Position numbers and translations under genes: made by a program. 5,237 nt of DNA, from positions 1-5,237 of the forward strand of contig SKJM01000384.1 in the NCBI GenBank assembly GCA_007122045.1. The letters are read 5' to 3'. Below, one piece after another: positions 1-5,237 of this stretch. The stretch comes from Planctomycetales bacterium (GTDB lineage: Bacteria; Planctomycetota; Planctomycetia; Pirellulales; Thermoguttaceae). Within the stretch, counting starts at the first letter, position 1; each line of letters opens with the position of its first letter. The notes below the pieces were generated by a model. That model was not told where the DNA came from, made no database searches, and worked only from the letters and a program-made list of their open reading frames with translations.

Positions 1-1065
1 ACCGGCATGATCGGCGACCCCAGCGGCAAGAGCGAGGAGCGCAACCTGCTGTCGGTCGAGCAGCTTCGGGCGAACATCGCCGGCATCGAACCCCAATTGC
101 GCCGGTTCCTCCAGTTCGACGCCGGCCCCAACTCCGCCGTGCTGGTGAACAACTACGATTGGATGGGCCGGTTCGGATACCTCGAGTTCCTGCGCGACGT
201 CGGCAAGCACTTCCCCGTCAACGTCATGCTCACCAAGGATTCCGTCCGCAGCCGGCTCGAACGCACCGACGCCGGCCTGAGCTATACCGAGTTCAGCTAC
301 ATGCTGCTCCAGGCGTACGACTTCGTCCAGCTTTTCGACCAGCACGGCTGCGAGGTCCAGGTGGGCGGCAGCGACCAATGGGGCAATATCACGGCCGGAA
401 TCGATCTGGCCCGCCGGCTGCGCGGCGTCCAGCTTTACGGCATGACCTGTCCGCTGCTGACCAAGAGCGACGGGCAGAAGATGGGCAAGAGCGAGGCCGG
501 CGCCCTCTGGCTCGACCCCGCAAAAACCAGCCCCTACCAGTTCTACCAGTATTGGATCAACCTCGACGACGCCGACGTGGACACCTGCCTCCGCTTCTTC
601 ACCGACCTGGCGGAGGACGAGATTCGCCGCGTGCTGGCGGAACACGAGACCGACCGCGGCCGGCGCACCGCCCAGCGCCGGTTGGCCGCCGAGCTGACCC
701 GGCTGGTCCACGGCGGCGAGGGGCTGGCCATCGCCGAGCGCGCCACCGAGATATTCTTCGGCGCCGAGATCGGCGAGCTGACCGACGCGCAGCTTCGGGG
801 CATCTTTGCCGACGTACCGAGCCGGGAACTGCCTCGCGAAAACCTCCAGGGGGGCGGACTGCCGGTGGTCGAGGCCCTCGTGGCCGCCGGGTTGGCCAAG
901 AGCAAGGGCGAGGCCCGCCGGACGGTCACCCAGGGCGGCGCCTACGTGAACAACCGCCGCGCCGCCGACCTCGACCGGCGCCTCACGCCCGGCGACTTCG
1001 TGGGCGGGGCCGCCATCGTGCTGCGCAGCGGCAAGAAGAAATACGGGCTCCTCCGTTTCGTGTGA
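1..1065 (+). CDS. tyrS: tyrosyl-tRNA synthetase, 5'-truncated by the window edge
   Basis: Class I aminoacyl-tRNA synthetase that activates tyrosine with ATP and charges tRNA-Tyr in the cytoplasm. The frame is open from base 1 and the first ATG (base 7) is internal, because the visible protein begins inside the conserved TGMIGDPSGKSEERNLLS stretch that follows the HIGH-type motif. About 70-75 N-terminal residues are missing compared with the usual 400-425. Numbering from the Met at base 7, the tyrosine-pocket helix FSYMLLQAYDF has Y98, Q102 and D105, the GGSDQWGNI motif is at 120-128 (D123, Q124), and the KMSKS loop appears as KMGKS at 158-162. The C-terminal part from about residue 285 (LPVVEALVAAGLAKSKGEAR, then a Gly-rich turn and VNN) is the S4-like RNA-binding domain, and the protein ends KKKYGLLRFV. 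All these elements are intact, so the gene should be functional. The next gene starts 5 nt after the stop. The promoter and any T-box leader lie outside the window. Confidence 0.97.
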   Translation, partial: TGMIGDPSGKSEERNLLSVEQLRANIAGIEPQLRRFLQFDAGPNSAVLVNNYDWMGRFGYLEFLRDVGKHFPVNVMLTKDSVRSRLERTDAGLSYTEFSYMLLQAYDFVQLFDQHGCEVQVGGSDQWGNITAGIDLARRLRGVQLYGMTCPLLTKSDGQKMGKSEAGALWLDPAKTSPYQFYQYWINLDDADVDTCLRFFTDLAEDEIRRVLAEHETDRGRRTAQRRLAAELTRLVHGGEGLAIAERATEIFFGAEIGELTDAQLRGIFADVPSRELPRENLQGGGLPVVEALVAAGLAKSKGEARRTVTQGGAYVNNRRAADLDRRLTPGDFVGGAAIVLRSGKKKYGLLRFV

Positions 1066-1070
1066 CCGGC

Positions 1071-1766
1071 ATGCGCAAGCGATACCGCACCATCGTCTAC
1101 CTCCTGCTCGGCGCGCTGGCCGCGCTGGCGCTGGCGCTGCTGGGGACCTACCAGGCGCTGGTGGCCGTGCCCGAGGAGTATCGCGCCGTCGTCGAAGCCG
1201 ATCCCGAGGAGCAGCGCCAGGCCAGCGACGAATTGCTCCAGCAGGCGGCGTCGCTGGCCAGCGACGTCCGCCAGCAGCGCGATTGGGAGGCATGGTTCAC
1301 CGAAGCGCAGATCAACGGGTGGCTGGCGGTCGACCTGATCGAGAACCACCCGGACGCGCTGCCGGAACACATCCGCGACCCGCGCGTGGCAATTCGCGAA
1401 GGGACCATCTCGCTGTACTGCCGCACGCGCCGCGGCGGCACCGAAACGGTCCTGACCCTGGTGGTCGAGCCCTACTTGGACGAGCCGAACGTGCTGGGGC
1501 TCCGTTTCCGCAAGGTCCGCGCCGGAATGATGCCCCTGCCCATGGGGGGCATCGTCGACGAGGTGGGGAAGGCCGCAAGAGACCTGGAACTGAAGCTCAC
1601 CTGGCGGCAGGCCGACGGCGATCCGGTCGCCCTGGTGACCATTCCTTTCCTCCTTGACGACGAGGGCCGAACCCTCTGGATCGAGCGCATCGAAGTCCGC
1701 GACGGCGAGTTGTACCTGGCCGGCGGCAGCAAGCGGCCGGAGACGGCCAAGGAGCGTTCAGAATGA
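1071..1766 (+). CDS. membrane-anchored protein of unknown function (231 aa)
   Basis: I do not recognise a named family with confidence. The protein starts MRKRYR, a positively charged N-terminus, followed by one hydrophobic segment at about residues 8-31 (Leu/Ala-rich). There is no lipobox cysteine, so it is probably an N-terminal anchor with the rest outside the cytoplasmic membrane. Residues 35-72 are Glu/Gln/Ala-rich and probably helical. Then come FTEAQINGWLA (76-86) and a beta-rich region, with a GMMPLPMGG turn around 152-160 and a second beta stretch to the end. An N-terminal anchor, an 'F-T-x-x-Q-I-N-x-W-L' segment and a 'lPLP' turn vaguely recall DUF2140/YpmS-like envelope proteins, but this is a guess. 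The ATG at 1071 is 5 nt after the tyrS stop. A GTG at 1062 overlaps that stop (GTGA) and would add three residues (VTG). Neither start has a clear Shine-Dalgarno, and the ATG is preferred because the charged residues then begin the protein. Its stop overlaps the next start (ATGA), so the two are probably co-translated. Confidence 0.8.
   Translation: MRKRYRTIVYLLLGALAALALALLGTYQALVAVPEEYRAVVEADPEEQRQASDELLQQAASLASDVRQQRDWEAWFTEAQINGWLAVDLIENHPDALPEHIRDPRVAIREGTISLYCRTRRGGTETVLTLVVEPYLDEPNVLGLRFRKVRAGMMPLPMGGIVDEVGKAARDLELKLTWRQADGDPVALVTIPFLLDDEGRTLWIERIEVRDGELYLAGGSKRPETAKERSE
1749..1754 (+). promoter_or_regulatory. Shine-Dalgarno site of the beta-helix gene
   Basis: AAGGAG lies 8 nt before the ATG at 1763, inside the last codons of the upstream gene. 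It is one of only two strong ribosome binding sites in the window. It fixes the start of the beta-helix gene at the ATG overlapping the upstream stop, consistent with coupled or independent re-initiation at this junction. Confidence 0.75.
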
Positions 1767-3034
1767 TACGGCAGACGTTGCCCCATCGACACCGGGCACG
1801 GCATTGGATCGGCGTGGCGGTGCTGTTGCTGTTGCTGGTGCCCGCCGCCGCGCCGGCAACCCCGCCCCGGGAGCCGTGGTTTCCGCGGGCCGACGCGCTG
1901 CCGCCGCCGGAGGAACCCATCGTGCGGGTGCAAACCGTCGCGCAGTTGCTCGACGCCGTCGCAGGCGCCCGGCCGGGCACGACCATCCTCGTGGCCGACG
2001 GCCATTACCGGCTGCCCCGCTACGCCGAAATCGCCGCCGACCGCGTCACGCTGCGCGGCGAGTCGGGCAACCGCCACGCCGTGGTGCTCGACGGCGCGGA
2101 AAGCCGGCACATCGAGTTGCTGGGCATCCGCAACGCCAGCGGGGTGACCATCGCCGACCTGACCGTGCAGAACGTCGTCGCCAACGCCATCAAGATCAAC
2201 AACGACACGCCCGTGCACGGCGTAACCGTTCGCAACTGCGTCCTCCGCAACGTGTGGCAGCGGGGGGTGAAGTCGGTCCGGTCGCCGGAACTGAAGACGC
2301 GCAGCGGAGTGATCGAGCACTGCCTGTTCTACAACGACCGGCCGAAGCGCTTCGACGACGACCCCCACGACACGCCGGAGAACTTCGGCGGCAACTACGT
2401 CGGGGCGATCGACCTGATGGACGCCGTCGACTGGCGCATCCGCGACAACGTGTTCGTGGGCATCCAGGGCCGCACGCGTACGGGGCGCGGTGCGGTGTTC
2501 GTGTGGTTCGAGTCGGCCGGCGGCGTGATCGAGCGGAACATCATCATCGACTGCGACCAGGGCATCGCCCTGGGCAACGCCCACCGTCCCGACGGCACGC
2601 CCTTCCACGCCGCCGGCATGACCGTGCGCAACAATGTCATCACCCGCGCCCCGATGAATCCCCTCTTCCTCGCCTACACGCGCGACATCCGGCTGGTGCA
2701 CAACACCGTCTATGATCCGGAGAACCCTCGGCGCCGCTCGCTCCGCATCTTCGGGCCGAATCCGGGGCTTCACGTGGCGGGCAACCTGATTGCCGGCTTC
2801 GACATGCGGCGCGAGCGGTCCGAGGACGAGGCGCGGTTCGAGCACAACGTGGTCGACCGCGGGCTGGCCGAGGTGTTCCGCTCGCCGGCGTCGGGCGACC
2901 TGCGATTGGCGCCCGCCGCGGCCGGCCGGCTGCCGCGCATCCCCCGTTCCCCCCACGCCGCGGCCGACGTCGCCGGCGCCCCCCGCTCCAACCCGACCTT
3001 CCCGGGCGCAGCGGGCGCCCCGGAGGATCGATGA
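1763..3034 (+). CDS. secreted right-handed parallel beta-helix protein (NosD/pectate-lyase-like fold)
   Basis: A 423-residue exported protein. Residues 1-14 are Arg/His-rich, 15-26 form a Leu-rich hydrophobic core, and a signal peptidase site is likely after the AAAPA region (about residue 30-32). The mature part opens with a typical first beta-helix turn: TVAQLLDAV (58-66), a Pro-Gly turn, TILVADGHY (74-82), VTLRGESGN (95-103) and VVLDG. About eight coils follow, each with an Asn-containing hydrophobic strand, such as TVRNCVLRN (155-163), VIEHCLFYN (183-191), then RIRDNVFVG, VIERNIIID, TVRNNVITR and LVHNTVYDP. Known relatives include polysaccharide lyases, epimerases and the periplasmic subunit NosD. 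I cannot identify a catalytic pair, so enzymatic activity is open. The Pro/Ala-rich C-terminus keeps the G-x-P-R ... G-A-x-E pattern (405-421) common at the end of such proteins, so the end looks genuine. Overlaps with the genes on both sides suggest it works with the ABC transporter encoded immediately downstream. Confidence 0.88.
   Translation: MIRQTLPHRHRARHWIGVAVLLLLLVPAAAPATPPREPWFPRADALPPPEEPIVRVQTVAQLLDAVAGARPGTTILVADGHYRLPRYAEIAADRVTLRGESGNRHAVVLDGAESRHIELLGIRNASGVTIADLTVQNVVANAIKINNDTPVHGVTVRNCVLRNVWQRGVKSVRSPELKTRSGVIEHCLFYNDRPKRFDDDPHDTPENFGGNYVGAIDLMDAVDWRIRDNVFVGIQGRTRTGRGAVFVWFESAGGVIERNIIIDCDQGIALGNAHRPDGTPFHAAGMTVRNNVITRAPMNPLFLAYTRDIRLVHNTVYDPENPRRRSLRIFGPNPGLHVAGNLIAGFDMRRERSEDEARFEHNVVDRGLAEVFRSPASGDLRLAPAAAGRLPRIPRSPHAAADVAGAPRSNPTFPGAAGAPEDR
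3022..3026 (+). promoter_or_regulatory. Shine-Dalgarno site of the ABC ATPase gene
   Basis: GGAGG ends 4 nt before the ATG at 3031 and 7 nt before a second in-frame ATG at 3034. The spacing to the second ATG is more usual, so translation may begin there, shortening the protein by one Met. The site lies within the final codons of the beta-helix gene. Confidence 0.7.
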
Positions 3035-3915
3035 TGCTGATCGAAACCAAGCAACTCACCAAGCGCTACGGGAAGGTGACGGCGCTGGCGGGGTGCTCGC
3101 TGTCGGTTCCGGCGGGCGAAGTGCTGGGCCTGCTCGGGCCGAACGGGGCCGGCAAGACGACCCTGCTGCGGGTGCTGTTGGGTTACATCCGTCCGAGCAG
3201 CGGAAGCGCCACGATTGGCGGGTTCGACTGCCGCCGCCAATCGGTCCAGGTACGGCGCCGAACGGCCTATCTGCCCGGCGAGGTCCGCCTGTTCGGGCAG
3301 ATGCGCGGCCGCGATGCGTTGCGTTTTTTCGCGGGGGTGCGGCCCGGGGGCAACCTGCGGCGTTCCCACGAGCTGGCCGAGCGTCTCGAACTGCAGCTCG
3401 CGCCCCGCATCGCCGCCATGTCGACCGGCATGCGCCAGAAGCTCGCCCTGACCGCCACGTTGGCGGTCGACGCCGAGCTGATGATCCTCGACGAGCCGAC
3501 GTCGAACCTCGACCCGTCCGTCCGCCGCGTCATCGCCCAGATCGTCGACGAAATCCGCCGGCAGGGGCGAACGGTGCTGTTCTCCTCGCACGTGTTGTCG
3601 GAAGTCGAGGAGGTTTGCGACCGCGTGGCGTTCCTGCGCGCCGGCCGGCTGGTGCATCTGCAGGTAATGCACGATTTAAAACGCCGGCACCGCATCCGGG
3701 CGTTGCTGAGCGGGCCGCTGCCGCCGCCCCCCGCGGAACTGGCCGCGGAACTGGCGATCAGCCGGGAAGCGGACGACGCGGTCGTGATCGAAACGCCGGG
3801 CGAAATCGCGCCCCTGCTCCGCTGGCTCGCCACCCTGCCGCTGCGCGAAATGCACGTACAACCCGTCGGGCTGCGGTCGCTGTACGACCGCATCCACGGC
3901 GAGGAAGCCGGCTGA
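3031..3915 (+). CDS. ABC transporter ATP-binding protein (ABC-2 exporter type)
   Basis: A 294-residue cytoplasmic ATPase that should power the permease encoded 7 nt downstream. The domain order is complete: Walker A GPNGAGKTT (36-44), signature MSTGMRQK (130-137), Walker B MILDEP with D154 and catalytic E155, D-loop SNLD (158-161), and H-loop histidine H187 in SSHVLSEVEE. The Q-loop region reads AYLPGE (79-84), so the usual glutamine (or glutamate) of YLPQ/YLPE is replaced by Gly83 followed by Glu84, a variant I associate with some exporter ATPases. From about residue 215 a C-terminal extension begins, with a linker containing four prolines (231-234), then a small alpha/beta part ending MHVQPVGLRSLYDRIHG, as in drug- and Nos-type exporter ATPases. 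Total length is near that of NosF (about 300). The first ATG overlaps the upstream stop (ATGATGA context) and the second, at 3034, is an equally possible start. The substrate cannot be read from this subunit. Confidence 0.95.
   Translation: MMLIETKQLTKRYGKVTALAGCSLSVPAGEVLGLLGPNGAGKTTLLRVLLGYIRPSSGSATIGGFDCRRQSVQVRRRTAYLPGEVRLFGQMRGRDALRFFAGVRPGGNLRRSHELAERLELQLAPRIAAMSTGMRQKLALTATLAVDAELMILDEPTSNLDPSVRRVIAQIVDEIRRQGRTVLFSSHVLSEVEEVCDRVAFLRAGRLVHLQVMHDLKRRHRIRALLSGPLPPPPAELAAELAISREADDAVVIETPGEIAPLLRWLATLPLREMHVQPVGLRSLYDRIHGEEAG
3731..3754 (+). repeat. 12-bp perfect tandem duplication inside the ATPase gene
   Basis: Two adjacent identical copies of CCGCGGAACTGG. In frame they encode the repeated Ala-Glu-Leu in PAELAAELA (residues 234-242), directly after the proline run that links the nucleotide-binding domain to the C-terminal extension. 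The duplication keeps the frame, so the protein is only lengthened by four residues in a linker that probably tolerates this. It looks like recent replication slippage. Confidence 0.7.
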
Positions 3916-3922
3916 GCCGCCC

Positions 3923-4888
3923 ATGAACCGATCCCTGCTGACCAAGTCGATTCTTGAAGGCCGCCTGCTGCTGGCGGCCTGCACGGCCGTCATGCTGGTG
4001 TACTGCTGGACCCGCGTCTGGCTGGTCGGCCAGTTCGACATGAGCCGCTTCGAAATCATCATCGAGCAGTTCCGCGATTGGGAGCAGTTTTCGCCCGTCC
4101 CCTTCGAATACCTCGCCACCCCCACCGGCCGGATCTCCATGGCCTACGATGACCCCATCCTCATCCTGTGCGTGTGCCTGTGGGTTATCGCCCGAGGCTC
4201 CGATTGCGTCAGCGGCGAGATCGGGCGGGGAACGATGGAGATGCTGCTGGCCCAGCCGGTCAGCCGGGCGCAGGTGCTATGGTCGCACGCCTCGGTCACC
4301 CTCGCGGGGCTGGCCCTGCTGGCGCTGGCCTCCTGGGTGGGGCTGTACGTGGGCATCCACACCAACACGATCGAGGAGCGGGTCACGCCCACGTGGAGCA
4401 TCCCCTGGCTGGGCATCGAGATTCCCAGACCCCTCGCCGAGGAACAGATCGTGCAGCGGCCCATGGCCGAAAAGGTCGACTCCGCCCACCTGGCGCCCGC
4501 CGCGTTCAACCTGTTCTCGCTGGGGTTTTTCCTGGCCGGGCTGAGCACGCTGCTGTCGTCGATGGACCGGTATCGGTGGCGGACTATCGGCGTGGTGGTG
4601 GGCATCTACATCGTGCAGTTGGCGCTGAAGATCGTCGGATTGGCGTCGGAGCGCGTCGCATGGCTGGGTCGGGTGAGCTTCTTCACGGCCTACGAACCGA
4701 CCCGCTTTGTGAGCATCGCCGTCCACCAACCGGAATCGACGTGGAGCCTGCTGCTGCGCGATGCAGCGGGGGAGTGGACGAGCCTGGGCCCGCTCGGGTA
4801 CAATTTGATCCTGCTCGGCATGGGCGCCGGGGCCTACGTGGCCGCCACGGTCATCTTTCATCGCCGCGACGTTCCGGCCCCCCTGTAG
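3923..4888 (+). CDS. ABC-2 type transporter membrane subunit
   Basis: A 321-residue integral membrane protein and the likely partner of the ATPase just upstream. Hydrophobic segments lie at about residues 14-34, 75-92, 122-145, 192-212, 220-240 and 290-311, giving the six-helix layout of ABC-2 permeases. Between helices 2 and 3, EIGRGTMEMLLAQPVSR (99-115) is the characteristic cytoplasmic coupling-helix motif of this superfamily, close to that of NosY-like and multidrug/bacteriocin exporter permeases. Two longer non-membrane stretches are present, at 35-74 and 146-191; by topology these should be extracytoplasmic and could contact an exported partner such as the beta-helix protein. The C-terminus RRDVPAPL resembles other ABC-2 subunits of this type. 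The start ATG is 7 nt after the ATPase stop, and no strong Shine-Dalgarno is visible (GAGG at 3901 is too far), so coupling to upstream translation is likely. Direction of transport is probably export, or mechanical work on envelope components; the substrate is unknown. Confidence 0.92.
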   Translation: MNRSLLTKSILEGRLLLAACTAVMLVYCWTRVWLVGQFDMSRFEIIIEQFRDWEQFSPVPFEYLATPTGRISMAYDDPILILCVCLWVIARGSDCVSGEIGRGTMEMLLAQPVSRAQVLWSHASVTLAGLALLALASWVGLYVGIHTNTIEERVTPTWSIPWLGIEIPRPLAEEQIVQRPMAEKVDSAHLAPAAFNLFSLGFFLAGLSTLLSSMDRYRWRTIGVVVGIYIVQLALKIVGLASERVAWLGRVSFFTAYEPTRFVSIAVHQPESTWSLLLRDAAGEWTSLGPLGYNLILLGMGAGAYVAATVIFHRRDVPAPL

Positions 4889-5237
4889 TTTCACCACCTG
4901 ACGCTGGTCGCGGCGGCCGAGGGCCTGGGAAAGCAAATCGCAAACTCGTGATCGAGGCCGTTGCGACGCCCCGCGCGCCCGCAATCTCTGCCACGTTTTC
5001 CTAGATTAATTCCCGATTGGCCGGTCATTTCGGCTGGTCCGGCTCGGAACTTGTGTCTCCATCCGGCGATGCGGAGCAACCGAAGAATGTAGTGACCGCG
5101 TTTCATGCGATTACCGACTTCCCGCAACCATCCCAGACGCACACCAGTATGTCCCTCGATGTCCATCCATGGTATTCTTCAGAGATTAGCGTCCCCCTTG
5201 GGCCTCCCAGCGAGCCCCTGTCGATGACCGAACGGCC
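4889..5237. other. stretch without a supportable gene
   Basis: This stretch follows the last gene of the array and runs to the window end. G+C over 4981-5237 is about 57% by hand count, clearly below the coding lines upstream. The longest open frames are a 91-codon frame on the minus strand (4891-5166) and a + frame open from 5005 to the window end with an ATG at 5149. Neither has a good ribosome binding site or a recognisable motif. Only weak hairpins are present: GGCC-GAG-GGCC at about 4916-4926, and TTGCG/CGCAA at 4961-4965/4980-4984 with a 14-nt loop. Neither has a T-run, so no terminator is called. No tRNA, array or insertion-sequence end was seen. It may be plain intergenic DNA or the remnant of a decayed gene. 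Confidence 0.6.

Noticed and set aside
159..1070. Upstream extension of the 231-aa gene's frame through tyrS
   Set aside because: The frame stays open but encodes an Arg/Pro/Gly-rich shadow of tyrS, while tyrS itself has all family motifs. The real protein begins at 1071 (or GTG 1062).
1472..2956. A 494-codon open frame on the minus strand, opposite the beta-helix gene
   Set aside because: It lies opposite two well-supported genes, its translation is His/Val/Arg/Asp-rich without recognisable motifs, and long antisense frames are expected in GC-rich DNA. The + strand frames have a signal peptide, beta-helix coils and proper start sites.
1763..4888. Calling the three genes nosD, nosF and nosY
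   Set aside because: Order and fold classes match, but there is no visible nosZ, nosR or nosL context, and the beta-helix protein is not clearly a NosD orthologue. The symbols would overstate the evidence.
4889..4951. In-frame continuation of the permease beyond its TAG stop (20 codons, including HLTLVAAAEGLG) to a TGA at 4949
   Set aside because: The helix-like peptide hinted at stop-codon readthrough or a nitroreductase-like remnant, but RRDVPAPL already looks like a normal permease C-terminus and 12 residues are too few to support a family call.
4961..4984. TTGCG/CGCAA hairpin as an intrinsic terminator
   Set aside because: Only a 5-bp stem with a 14-nt loop and no T-run directly after it; such pairs occur by chance.
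4891..5166. A 91-codon minus-strand frame in the terminal region
   Set aside because: No ribosome binding site, no recognisable domain, and a composition shift midway from mixed to Arg/Gly/Ala-rich sequence. It could be a decayed gene, but it cannot be supported as a CDS.
5149..5237. Possible start of a + strand gene at ATG 5149 running off the window
   Set aside because: No Shine-Dalgarno precedes it, the 29 visible codons have no motif, and the frame is open upstream to 5005, so the start would be arbitrary.

Overview
The window is a GC-rich bacterial segment (individual coding lines counted by hand are about 68 to 83% G+C) with five genes on the + strand, packed almost end to end from base 1 to 4888. 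A gene-poor tail of about 350 bases follows. Base composition, the secreted right-handed beta-helix protein and the style of the ABC-2 permease suggest a planctomycete or a related GC-rich, probably environmental, bacterium. That placement is an inference from general familiarity, not from a marker gene or a search.

Bases 1-1065 hold the 3' part of tyrS (tyrosyl-tRNA synthetase), cut by the window edge and lacking about 70-75 N-terminal residues with the HIGH-type motif. Next, at 1071-1766, is a gene for a 231-residue protein with one N-terminal membrane segment and an unassigned soluble domain. It is followed by a secreted beta-helix protein (1763-3034), an ABC ATPase (3031-3915) and an ABC-2 type membrane subunit (3923-4888). 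The junctions are 5 nt, a 4-nt ATGA overlap, a 4-nt ATGA overlap (or a 1-nt overlap if the second ATG is used) and 7 nt. This strongly suggests one transcript with translational coupling. Two good Shine-Dalgarno sequences (AAGGAG at 1749, GGAGG at 3022) sit just before the overlapping starts.

The most interesting point is that the last three genes have the same order, protein classes and approximate sizes as nosD-nosF-nosY, where an exported beta-helix protein works with an ABC ATPase and an ABC-2 permease. No nitrous oxide reductase gene is visible, so I read this as a NosDFY-like architecture of unknown substrate rather than a nos operon. The ATPase has all the usual catalytic motifs but a Gly-Glu in place of the Q-loop glutamine. 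The 231-residue protein encoded just upstream may belong to the same envelope system.

Bases 4889-5237 hold no gene I can support. G+C drops to about 57% by hand count over 4981-5237, and I find no tRNA, CRISPR array, insertion-sequence ends or convincing terminator there. Overall the window is mostly ordinary sequence. The coupled beta-helix/ABC module is the part worth a second look.
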